Of a DNA stretch of 22,844 nt, positions 15,714-21,807 are shown in pieces (the first letter of the stretch is position 1; every line of letters begins with the position of its first letter). Source of the DNA: DASQVO01 sp035640715 (GTDB lineage Bacteria > Actinomycetota > Actinomycetes > Streptosporangiales > Streptosporangiaceae); assembly GCA_035640715.1 (NCBI GenBank), contig DASQVO010000337.1:1-22844 (forward strand). The letters run 5' to 3'. The notes under the pieces are model-generated. The model saw only the letters and a program-made list of their open reading frames with translations, did not search any database and was not told the DNA's origin. Made by a program: the position numbers and the translations under genes.

Positions 15714-15788
15714 TCCGGCGTGGGGTAATCGGCAGCCCGCTGTCCTTTGGAGTCAGTTGTCCTGGTTCGAGTCCAGGCGCCGGAACCA
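15714..15788 (+). tRNA. tRNA-Gln (anticodon TTG), CCA encoded
   Basis: The cloverleaf was folded by eye. Acceptor stem TCCGGCG/CGCCGGA is a perfect 7 bp (15714-15720, 15778-15784). U8 is followed by D-stem GGGT/GCCC with loop AATCGGCA. The anticodon arm is CTGTC-CTTTGGA-GTCAG (15740-15756) with anticodon TTG at 15747-15749. Variable loop TTGT; T-arm CCTGG-TTCGAGT-CCAGG (15761-15777); discriminator A and genomic CCA (15786-15788). One anticodon stem pair (15743/15753) is U-U. Isoacceptor identity follows from the anticodon, which reads CAA codons. Confidence 0.88.
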
Positions 15789-16096
15789 CAGCCGTGCTCA
15801 TCCCGGTTCGAGTCCGGGCCACCGCCCCGAGGCGGGCAACCACTGCCACCTGCCGCCGGGTCACCCCCACCGTCGCCGGGTCACCCACTGGCCGCCCGGC
15901 CGACGACTCTGCCTACGGACGCACTCACCAGCCTGGCCGCGCATGATCGTCATTTCCCAGGGCAGGGAACCGCTATCTGGTTCAGCTACGCCGACCGCGC
16001 CTAGCGGCAGTGAGACAGAGCCCGGCACCGGGAACGGCGATCCGGCGCAGGTCAGGACGGGACAGCAAACCTAAAAACTTTCCCAAGTTCCTTGCC
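15789..16096. other. Intergenic region after tRNA-Gln
   Basis: About 310 bases hold no gene I can support. Immediately after the tRNA lies an orphan T-arm (listed separately). Short direct repeats of CGCCGGGTCACCC type occur near 15850-15890. The right part leads into the desaturase promoter region. Confidence 0.5.
15802..15818 (+). other. Orphan tRNA T-arm sequence
   Basis: CCCGG-TTCGAGT-CCGGG is a perfect T-stem and canonical T-loop, 13 nt after the CCA of tRNA-Gln. The following bases CCACCGC could be the 3' side of an acceptor stem, but no matching 5' half (GCGGTGG) or anticodon arm lies upstream, because tRNA-Gln occupies that space. It differs from the tRNA-Gln T-arm in its stem, so it is not a simple copy. 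It is best read as a tRNA fragment or attachment-site remnant. Confidence 0.6.
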
Positions 16097-16129
16097 TAAC
16101 CTACGGTCTCGTAGGTTACGGTTACGTAA
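16097..16129. promoter_or_regulatory. 22-bp palindromic operator upstream of the desaturase
   Basis: Nine-base arms TAACCTACG (16097-16105) and CGTAGGTTA (16110-16118) are perfectly complementary around the spacer GTCT. Next to it is a second palindrome, TTACGTAA (16122-16129). Both lie 56-88 bp upstream of the desaturase ATG, where its promoter should be (TACTGT at 16133-16138 is a possible -10). Size and symmetry suit a TetR-family dimer pair, and a TetR gene is the next gene downstream of the desaturase. Confidence 0.65.
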
Positions 16130-16184
16130 GCGTACTGTATCTAGCCCGCCATCAAGCCCCGGCTTGACGACAGCGAGGAGCACG

Positions 16185-17303
16185 ATGACCACTTCCGCCG
16201 ACACAGCCAAAGCCCCTGTCAGGGCGCAGGCCACCCTCGCGCCTCCATCGGCCGCCTCTGCCCAGGATCAGGGGACGAAACCGGCGAACGGGGCCAGTGT
16301 GCGCAGGCCTCTTGCCGACCTGACAGACGACCAGAACAGCCTGGCCCAGCGCGCTCTCATTGGCATCTTCGTCGCCGTCCCCTTCATGGCGCTGATCGCC
16401 GCTATCCCGCTGGCCTGGGGATGGGGTCTCGGCTGGCATGACGTGATCATCGCGCTCGCCTTCTACTGGCTGAGCGGGCTCGGCGTCACCGTCGGCTTCC
16501 ACCGGTACTTCACCCACAGCTCGTTCAAGGCGAAGACCGGCCTGCGGGTCGCGCTCGCGGTCTGTGGCACCCTCGCCATCGAAGGCCCGGTACTCAACTG
16601 GGTGGCCGATCATCGCAGGCACCACAAGTACAGCGACAAGGAAGGCGACCCGCACTCACCGTGGCGCTACGGCGAGGACGTGAAGGCGCTCTCCAAGGGC
16701 CTCGTATTCGCCCACATGGGCTGGCTGTTCGATCCCAACAAGACCTCGAAGGAAAAGTTCTGCCCCGACCTGCTCGCTGACTCCCGCATCCGGTGGGTCC
16801 ACCGGCTGTTCCCGGCGCTTGTGGCCGCGTCGCTGCTGCTCCCCGCCCTCATCGGCGGCCTGTGGTCCATGTCGTGGCAGGGCGCGCTCACCGCGTTCTT
16901 CTGGGGCAGCCTGGTCCGGATCTCGCTCCTGCACCACGTCACCTGGTCGATCAACTCGATCTGTCACACATTCGGCAGCGAGGAGTTCGAAGTTCGTGAC
17001 AGGTCGCGGAACGTCTCGTGGCTGGCGATCGCGTCGTTCGGCGAGTCCTGGCACAACCTGCACCATGCCGACCCGACCTGCGCGCGGCACGGCGTCCTCA
17101 AGGGCCAGCTCGACCCGAGCGCCCGGGTTATCTGGGCGCTGGAGAAGCTGGGCTGGGCCTATGAGGTCCGCTGGCCGGACGCCGAGCGGCTGGAGGCCAA
17201 GCGCCCGGCGACCGCGACGAGGAAGCTCGGCTCGATGACGAGGCGGAAGCTGGGCTCGGTGACATCACGGCCGGCCCGTATAGGTGACGAAGCGGCCGGT
17301 TAA
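16185..17303 (+). CDS. Membrane acyl-CoA/fatty-acid delta-9-type desaturase
   Basis: The product (372 aa) is a membrane di-iron desaturase that introduces a double bond into saturated acyl chains. The three histidine boxes are present: HRYFTH (residues 106-111), HRRHH (143-147) and HNLHH (290-294). An additional conserved HHVTWSINS lies between boxes 2 and 3. Hydrophobic segments occur at about 55-100, 112-140 and 205-250. Residues 1-45 are Ala/Thr/Ser-rich and probably disordered. The ATG at 16185 is preceded by GAGGAG with a 4-nt gap; an open frame continues upstream through the promoter but has no Shine-Dalgarno. A C-terminal KLGSMTRR/KLGSVTSR tandem repeat is unusual. It is followed 15 nt later by a TetR gene, probably its regulator. 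Confidence 0.93.
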   Translation: MTTSADTAKAPVRAQATLAPPSAASAQDQGTKPANGASVRRPLADLTDDQNSLAQRALIGIFVAVPFMALIAAIPLAWGWGLGWHDVIIALAFYWLSGLGVTVGFHRYFTHSSFKAKTGLRVALAVCGTLAIEGPVLNWVADHRRHHKYSDKEGDPHSPWRYGEDVKALSKGLVFAHMGWLFDPNKTSKEKFCPDLLADSRIRWVHRLFPALVAASLLLPALIGGLWSMSWQGALTAFFWGSLVRISLLHHVTWSINSICHTFGSEEFEVRDRSRNVSWLAIASFGESWHNLHHADPTCARHGVLKGQLDPSARVIWALEKLGWAYEVRWPDAERLEAKRPATATRKLGSMTRRKLGSVTSRPARIGDEAAG

Positions 17304-17318
17304 CGCAATGATGGCTAA

Positions 17319-17975
17319 GTGAACCAGGACCAGCTCACTAAACCTGGCCGTAAGAGGATGACCGGCAAGGAACGGCGCGAGCAGCTGCTGAACATCGGCC
17401 GGCGGCTGTTCGCGGAGCGCGGCTTCGAGGGCACGTCGATCGAGGAGATCGCGGCTAAGGCCGGGGTGTCCAAGCCCGTGGTGTATGAGCACTTCGGCGG
17501 CAAGGAGGGACTGTACGCCGTCGTCGTCGACCGCGAGGTGGAGCGCCTGCTCACGATGGCCACGGCCTTGCTGAGCGGTGACCACACCATGCCGAAGTTC
17601 GAGGGCGCCGCGGTCAGCCTGCTGAAGTACATCGAGGACAACGCCGACGGCTTCCGCATCCTGGTCAGGGACTCTCACCCGGGTTCGGGAACCGGCACCT
17701 TCGCCACCCTGCTGTCCGACATCGCGGGACAGGTCGAATACATCGTCCGCGACTACCTGTCCGTCCGCGGCCAGGACCCGAAGCTCGCCCCGATGTACGC
17801 CCAGATGCTGGTCGGCATGGTGGCTTTCGCCGGCCAGTGGTGGCTGGATGCCCGCCATCCGAAGCTCGAGGATGTCGCGGCGCATCTGGTCAACCTGGCC
17901 TGGAACGGGCTTTCCCGGCTCGACCCCGATCCCCGCATCTCGCCGGAGATCATCGCGAAGCAGCGGAAGAAATAG
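17319..17975 (+). CDS. TetR/AcrR family transcriptional regulator, probably controlling the desaturase
   Basis: The 218-aa product has an N-terminal TetR HTH: KERREQLLNIGRRLFAERGF then EGTSIEEIAAKAGVSKPVVYEHFGGKEGLYAVVV. The helical C-terminal ligand domain ends in a basic tail (AKQRKK). The start is given as GTG 17319, 15 nt after the desaturase stop. ATG 17358 (MTGKERREQ) is a good alternative, giving a more usual N-terminus, and the choice is open. Co-orientation with the desaturase and the 22-bp palindrome upstream of that gene suggest an autoregulated lipid-desaturation circuit with an acyl-CoA-type ligand (inference). Confidence 0.92.
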   Translation: MNQDQLTKPGRKRMTGKERREQLLNIGRRLFAERGFEGTSIEEIAAKAGVSKPVVYEHFGGKEGLYAVVVDREVERLLTMATALLSGDHTMPKFEGAAVSLLKYIEDNADGFRILVRDSHPGSGTGTFATLLSDIAGQVEYIVRDYLSVRGQDPKLAPMYAQMLVGMVAFAGQWWLDARHPKLEDVAAHLVNLAWNGLSRLDPDPRISPEIIAKQRKK

Positions 17976-17984
17976 CATGACATC

Positions 17985-18018
17985 CCGGTCCCGGCGCAGC
18001 GACGGCCGCCGGGACCGG
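17985..18018. terminator. Terminator after the tetR gene
   Basis: Perfect 12-bp arms CCGGTCCCGGCG (17985-17996) and CGCCGGGACCGG (18007-18018) flank a 10-nt loop, 9 nt after the tetR stop. A second smaller hairpin CACGGG/CCCGTG (18024-18045) follows and may serve the convergent rhodanese gene. No U-tract. Confidence 0.7.
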
Positions 18019-18071
18019 AGAGCCACGGGACGGACGCCGCCCGTGCTTATCAGGCTGTGCTTATGGGGCTA

Positions 18072-18527
18072 TCAGGCGTAACCCGATGAGCCCGGCAGGC
18101 AGGTCGGCAGGCCGTCCTCGGCCCAGGCGACGAAACCGCCGATGATGTCGGTGGCGCGTGCCAGTCCCAGCTCCTGCAGCGCGGCCGCGGCCAGGCTGGA
18201 GGTGTATCCCTCCGAGCAGAACACGATGACCCGCTGGTCATATCCGCTGACCCAGGGCAGCCGGGCATCGCTGGCGGGGTCGAACCGCCACTCAAGGACG
18301 TTTCGCTCGACGATGACCGCGCCCGGTATGCCGCCCTCGCGGGCCCGCTGGGCCTGCGGGCGGATGTCGACGAGCACGGCGCCGCAGGAGAACTCGCTGA
18401 ACGCCTGCCGCGGTGTCAGCCGGCAGAGGCGGCCGCGCGCGGCCGCGAGGACCTCCTCGATCGTTCGCGCGCCCGGCGGGCGGCCTGCCACTGCCGCCCG
18501 GCTGGCCACCATCGCCCGGCCGGTCAC
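18072..18527 (-). CDS. Rhodanese-like sulfurtransferase
   Basis: The single rhodanese domain (151 aa in all) contains VLVDIRP (residues 51-57), IPGAVIVERNVLEWR and the active-site loop CSEGYTSS with catalytic Cys104. Rhodaneses carry sulfane sulfur as a cysteine persulfide. The start is the GTG at 18527, whose GTGA overlaps the cysteine dioxygenase stop by 4 nt, indicating translational coupling; an ATG at 18512 is also possible. Pairing with cysteine dioxygenase suggests a role in cysteine-derived sulfur oxidation or detoxification. No persulfide dioxygenase is present nearby. Confidence 0.9.
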   Translation of the reverse strand: MTGRAMVASRAAVAGRPPGARTIEEVLAAARGRLCRLTPRQAFSEFSCGAVLVDIRPQAQRAREGGIPGAVIVERNVLEWRFDPASDARLPWVSGYDQRVIVFCSEGYTSSLAAAALQELGLARATDIIGGFVAWAEDGLPTCLPGSSGYA

Positions 18528-19003
18528 CACTGCGCCGCGCTCTCGGCGTCCAGCACCATCAATCCCTGGGCGGTGAGATCGTAACGGGTCATCTGCTCTA
18601 GCGGCGGCGAGTAGGCGTGCACGCTGACCGCCACCGCCTGGGACGTGTTGCGCACGTCGTGAATGAACTCCGGCCCGAAGGAACGTACCTGGCCCGCCGC
18701 GACGGTACCCGCCGTCACCGGCTGGGGACGGGCCGGCGTACCCACCCGGTGCTCTTCGAGCGCCCCCCATACGACGCAGAACGATCCCGCCGAGCCGCCG
18801 TGGTCGTGAAACCCGGTCGCCTGGCCCGGCAGCCAGCTGATCAGCCAGACCTCGTACGTGTCATCGATATGGATCCGCTCATACCAGCGCCCTTCGGCGC
18901 TGAGCCGGACGCGTGACATCCAATGGCCGGGGCTGGCGGCGAGCCGGCGGACTTCCTTAGCGAGCTGCCGCGGGGTCAGCGCATCGGGAATGGTCGTGGT
19001 CAT
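18524..19003 (-). CDS. Cysteine dioxygenase
   Basis: This enzyme oxidises L-cysteine with O2 to cysteine sulfinate at a mononuclear non-haem iron. The 159-aa cupin has the three-histidine ligands His66 and His68 (GFHDHGG) and His115 (EFIHDVRN), and the Ser127-His129-Tyr131 triad in SVHAYSPP. The position equivalent to the cross-linked Cys93 of mammalian enzymes is Gly73, as in many bacterial homologues. ATG 19003 has AAGGAGA about 8 nt upstream; the open frame extends further upstream without family similarity. It is the first gene of a two-gene operon with the rhodanese and is preceded by a well-formed promoter. Confidence 0.92.
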   Translation of the reverse strand: MTTTIPDALTPRQLAKEVRRLAASPGHWMSRVRLSAEGRWYERIHIDDTYEVWLISWLPGQATGFHDHGGSAGSFCVVWGALEEHRVGTPARPQPVTAGTVAAGQVRSFGPEFIHDVRNTSQAVAVSVHAYSPPLEQMTRYDLTAQGLMVLDAESAAQW

Positions 19004-19149
19004 AGGGCGTCTCTCCTTGTGTCGTTCGGGCTGGCCGGTCATGACCCGGGAAGGGCCGGGTAGCCCAGACCGGACACAGGGCGCTCGCCTGGCGGCGGAG
19101 GTCCACGTGAAGACGCTGATGACGACGGATGCCACGTTGCACGAGCACG

Positions 19150-19190
19150 ATAATGCCAGAGATTCTCTACTAAATCAATTTGGATAGTAG
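19150..19190 (-). promoter_or_regulatory. Promoter with overlapping dyad upstream of cysteine dioxygenase
   Basis: On the minus strand, -35 TTGATT (19178-19173) and -10 CATTAT (19155-19150) are separated by exactly 17 bp. A 24-bp imperfect palindrome with arms CTACTA (19167-19172) and TAGTAG (19185-19190) covers the -35 region, where a bound repressor would block RNA polymerase. The bound factor is unknown; a sulfur- or thiol-responsive regulator would fit the genes. The start codon is about 147 nt downstream of the -10, so the leader is long. Confidence 0.6.
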
Positions 19191-19208
19191 GTAAATCCTC
19201 GACCAGCC

Positions 19209-19229
19209 AAAACGGGCGGTGGTGCGCCC
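19209..19229 (-). terminator. Intrinsic terminator candidate after tam
   Basis: On the minus strand a GGGCG-CACCAC-CGCCC hairpin is followed by GTTTT, one of the few places in the window where a stem is followed by a T-run. It lies about 50 nt after the tam stop. The stem is only 5 bp, so strength is uncertain. Confidence 0.45.
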
Positions 19230-19278
19230 TGGCGGCGGGCGCGGGGCCGGCCTCCGCGCGGCAGCCCGTTCCGCGAGA

Positions 19279-20079
19279 TCAGCGATTACGGCGGGCGACG
19301 ACGAAGACGCGGCGGAAGGGCAGGATCGTGCCGGACGAGCGGGGTGGATACGCCCGGCGCATCCGCTGCCGGTACTCGGCGAGGAACTCTTCCGCCTGCG
19401 CGTCGTCCAGGGCTGCGAGCACGGGCCGCAGGGCGGTGCCCTTAACCCACTCGACGACGGGATCCTCGCCGCCGAGGACGTGCAGGTAGGTGGTTTCCCA
19501 GGCGTCGACGTCACATCCCGCGCCCGCGAGAACGTCTAGGTAAACCGCTGGATCAGCGGCCTGGCGGTTGAGCTCGACGGCACCGATCAGCGGGCGCCAG
19601 CGCAGCGATGCCGCCATGTCCCGTACCGCGGCGTGCGGCGGTGAGCCGGAGTTGCCCGGGATCTGGAAGGCCAGCCACCCGCCGCCGGACAGCGCGCCTG
19701 CCCACCGGGGAAGCAGCTCGAGATGATCCGGAACCCACTGCAGCACGGCATTGGAGATGAAGACGTCAACACCGGCAGCGGGCTCCCAGTCCCGCACATC
19801 TGCCAGCTCGAAGGACAGCCGGGGGCAGGCGGCTTCGGCGTTACCAGCCGCGGGATGCGGCACCCATTGCCGGGCCGCCTCGATCATCTCGGGAGAATTG
19901 TCGATTCCGTGAATCGCCGCTCCGGGCCATCGCCGCTGGAGTTCAGCTGTGAGATCACCAGGCCCGCAGCCGAGGTCGACGACGTAGCGGGGATCTTCCG
20001 CCCCGACCCGGGCGAGAAGATCGTAAAAGGGCCGCGCCCGCTCCCCGGCAAAGCGCCGGTACTGACCCGGATCCCACAT
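19279..20079 (-). CDS. tam: Trans-aconitate 2-methyltransferase
   Basis: Tam methylates trans-aconitate, a spontaneous isomer of cis-aconitate that inhibits aconitase, using S-adenosylmethionine. The 266-aa product starts with the family signature WDPGQYRRFAGERARPFYDL. It then shows SAM motif I VVDLGCGPGDLT (about residues 33-44), GIDNSPEMIEAAR, and VDVFISNAVLQWVPDH. The C-terminal RRAYPPRSSGTILPFRRVFVVA also fits Tam. The ATG at 20079 has AAGGGG about 5 nt upstream. It is divergent from marR and shares a palindrome with it. Confidence 0.93.
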   Translation of the reverse strand: MWDPGQYRRFAGERARPFYDLLARVGAEDPRYVVDLGCGPGDLTAELQRRWPGAAIHGIDNSPEMIEAARQWVPHPAAGNAEAACPRLSFELADVRDWEPAAGVDVFISNAVLQWVPDHLELLPRWAGALSGGGWLAFQIPGNSGSPPHAAVRDMAASLRWRPLIGAVELNRQAADPAVYLDVLAGAGCDVDAWETTYLHVLGGEDPVVEWVKGTALRPVLAALDDAQAEEFLAEYRQRMRRAYPPRSSGTILPFRRVFVVARRNR

Positions 20080-20121
20080 AGAACCCCTTCTCTCGATGTC
20101 GAGGCACTTTGGCTAGCCCTG

Positions 20122-20150
20122 TTTATACAAGAGTCATCTTGACGTCAAGA
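20122..20150. promoter_or_regulatory. MarR-type palindromic operator and tam promoter
   Basis: TCTTGACGTCAAGA (20137-20150) is a perfect 14-bp palindrome in the 79-bp gap between tam and marR. On the minus strand it contains TTGACG as a -35 for tam, with TATAAA (20127-20122) as the -10 after 15 bp. The palindrome also lies 9 bp before the marR start codon, so one bound dimer could control both genes. CTTGA..TCAAG symmetry is typical of MarR-family sites. Confidence 0.7.
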
Positions 20151-20158
20151 GATATCCT

Positions 20159-20695
20159 GTGGCAATGGTGGAGCAGGCGCGGACCACGCCGCCGCTGCGC
20201 GACGAGGTGGACGACCTCGTTGCGGCATGGAACACGCAGCGGCCCGATCTCGACGTGGAGCCTCTCCACGTCCTGAGCCGCGTCTCGCGGCTGGCGAGGC
20301 ATCTTGACCTGGCGCGCCGGGCCTCTTTCGCGAGCCACGGACTCGAGCCCTGGGAATTCGACGTGCTGTCCGCCCTGCGCAGGCAGGGGCCGCCCTATCA
20401 GATGACACCCGGCGCCCTGCTCCGCGCGACGCTGGTCACCTCGGGCACCATGACCAACAGGATCGACAGGCTCGCGGAGGCAGGCCTCGTCACCAGGAAA
20501 CCCGACCCGCGGGACAAGCGCGGTGTGCTGGTCACCCTGACCAACCTGGGCCGGGCCAAGGCAGATGATGCACTCGCGGACCTGCTGCGCCGCGAGCGGG
20601 ACCTGCTCGCTTCGCTTGCGCCTGATGACCGGCGCACGCTCGCTGACCTGCTGCGGACACTGCTCGCCCCGTTCGATGCTGCGCCACCGGAATGA
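20159..20695 (+). CDS. MarR family transcriptional regulator
   Basis: The 178-aa winged-helix protein shows the MarR pattern: LRRQGPPYQMTPGALLRATL, TSGTMTNRIDRLAEAGLVTR (recognition helix) and KPDPRDKRGVLVTLT (wing), flanked by dimerisation helices. The start is given as GTG 20159; ATG 20165 two codons later is equally likely because neither has a clear Shine-Dalgarno. It is divergent from tam with a shared perfect palindrome, which suggests autoregulation and repression of tam. The ligand is unknown. Confidence 0.92.
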   Translation: MAMVEQARTTPPLRDEVDDLVAAWNTQRPDLDVEPLHVLSRVSRLARHLDLARRASFASHGLEPWEFDVLSALRRQGPPYQMTPGALLRATLVTSGTMTNRIDRLAEAGLVTRKPDPRDKRGVLVTLTNLGRAKADDALADLLRRERDLLASLAPDDRRTLADLLRTLLAPFDAAPPE

Positions 20696-20740
20696 GCCCG
20701 CATGCGCCACGCCCCGCCGCCGTAACCGGCCGTCTCGCCA

Positions 20741-20767
20741 GCCCGGCAGGCCCACACCGGGCCGGGC
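20741..20767. terminator. Hairpin between convergent marR and folD
   Basis: Seven-base arms GCCCGGC (20741-20747) and GCCGGGC (20761-20767) flank a 13-nt loop in the 94-nt gap between the two converging stop codons. It is probably a bidirectional terminator; no U-tract on either side. Confidence 0.5.
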
Positions 20768-20789
20768 ACCCGCTGTCGGCCGCCTGATC

Positions 20790-21656
20790 TCAGCTTGCCT
20801 CAGCCGCCAGGCTGGCACCGAGGGCCGCGCGCACCGCCTGCCGTATGAGCTGTGCAGTCGTGACCGGGCCGACGCCGCCGGGGACGGGCGTAATCCCCGA
20901 AGCTGTGTCCTCGACGGCTTCCGTGTCAACATCACCGACGACGCCGCCGTCTTCCGTGGCATTGATGCCGACGTCAATGACAACCGCACCCGACTCGACG
21001 TGCGCCGCGCCGATGAGCTTCGGCCGGCCCACCGCGACCACGAGGATCTCGGCTTCCCGGCACACATCGGGAAGGTTCCGCGTCCGCGAGTGGCAGATCG
21101 TGACGGTGGCATGCTCGGCGAGCAGCAGGAGCGCCGCAGGCTTTCCGACGATGTTGGAACGGCCCACGACAACAGCGCGCCGACCCTCGAGCGGAACCTG
21201 CTCATGCTTGAGGATCTCCATCACCGCGGCGGCCGTCGCGGGGGCGAAGGCACCCGGAACGCCGGCGGCGAGCCCGCCCAGCGAGGCCGGGTTGGCACCA
21301 TCGACGTCCTTACTTACCGCGATCCGCGCACCAGCAGCGGCCAAGGTGAGGTCCTGAGGCAGCGGCGCCTGGCAGATGATGCCGTGCACCGCCGGATCGG
21401 CGGACAGCTCGTCGAGCTTGGCCAGGACATCTGCGGCGGCGGGCGGCCCGGACCACTGGTGGACCCGGCATTCGACGCCCACCTTGGCCGCCAGTCTTTG
21501 CAAGGAGCGGACGTACCAGGCCGCGCCGGCATCATCGTTCGGAACGACAACGGCCAGGACCGGCGTAACGCCCCGCTCGCGCAGCGCCGCAGCCGAACTG
21601 GCCGTCTGATCTCTTATCCGCGCCGCGATCGCCCGCCCATCGATGAGGTGACTCAT
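20790..21656 (-). CDS. folD: FolD-family methylenetetrahydrofolate dehydrogenase lacking the cyclohydrolase lysine
   Basis: FolD normally oxidises 5,10-methylene-THF (dehydrogenase) and hydrolyses the methenyl product (cyclohydrolase). This 288-aa protein keeps the fold: MSHLIDGRAIA start, PLP at 98-100, DVDG at 117-120, the dinucleotide-binding VVGRSNIVGKP, VIDVGIN and ITPVPGGVGPVTTAQLI. However, the active-site Y-x3-K reads Tyr48-Val-Arg-Ser-Leu52, so the lysine required for cyclohydrolysis is leucine. The usual PCTP motif is APAT (138-141). The glutamine (Gln96) and aspartates (117, 119) remain. ATG 21656 has GGGAGG about 8 nt upstream. It is the last gene after a FchA-type cyclohydrolase, so a dehydrogenase-only role is inferred. 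A canonical folD may exist elsewhere. Confidence 0.9.
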   Translation of the reverse strand: MSHLIDGRAIAARIRDQTASSAAALRERGVTPVLAVVVPNDDAGAAWYVRSLQRLAAKVGVECRVHQWSGPPAAADVLAKLDELSADPAVHGIICQAPLPQDLTLAAAGARIAVSKDVDGANPASLGGLAAGVPGAFAPATAAAVMEILKHEQVPLEGRRAVVVGRSNIVGKPAALLLLAEHATVTICHSRTRNLPDVCREAEILVVAVGRPKLIGAAHVESGAVVIDVGINATEDGGVVGDVDTEAVEDTASGITPVPGGVGPVTTAQLIRQAVRAALGASLAAEAS

Positions 21657-21799
21657 CTTTTCTGCCTCCCTCGCGGGCGCTTCGCTGGCTTCGGGAGGCT
21701 GGTCCTCGGCGCCGGGACACCGCAACGGCCCTGGCGGGCCTTATGCGGCGTTCGGCCCAGCGCCTGCGGCGTCACGTTTGAACAGCCCGAGATCGACAT
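21653..21799 (-). CDS. Possible 48-aa basic protein between fchA and folD
   Basis: An open frame starts at ATG 21799 (MSISGCSNVTPQALG), 8 nt after the fchA stop. It ends in a TGA that overlaps the folD ATG by four bases (ATGA). The product is Arg/Lys-rich at its C-terminus (AKRPRGRQKR), with two cysteines and no membrane segment. A weak AGGG lies upstream. Tight packing with both neighbours is the only evidence; it may instead be a leader whose translation couples fchA to folD, or chance in GC-rich DNA. Confidence 0.38.
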   Translation of the reverse strand: MSISGCSNVTPQALGRTPHKARQGRCGVPAPRTSLPKPAKRPRGRQKR

Positions 21800-21807
21800 A
21801 GGTGACC

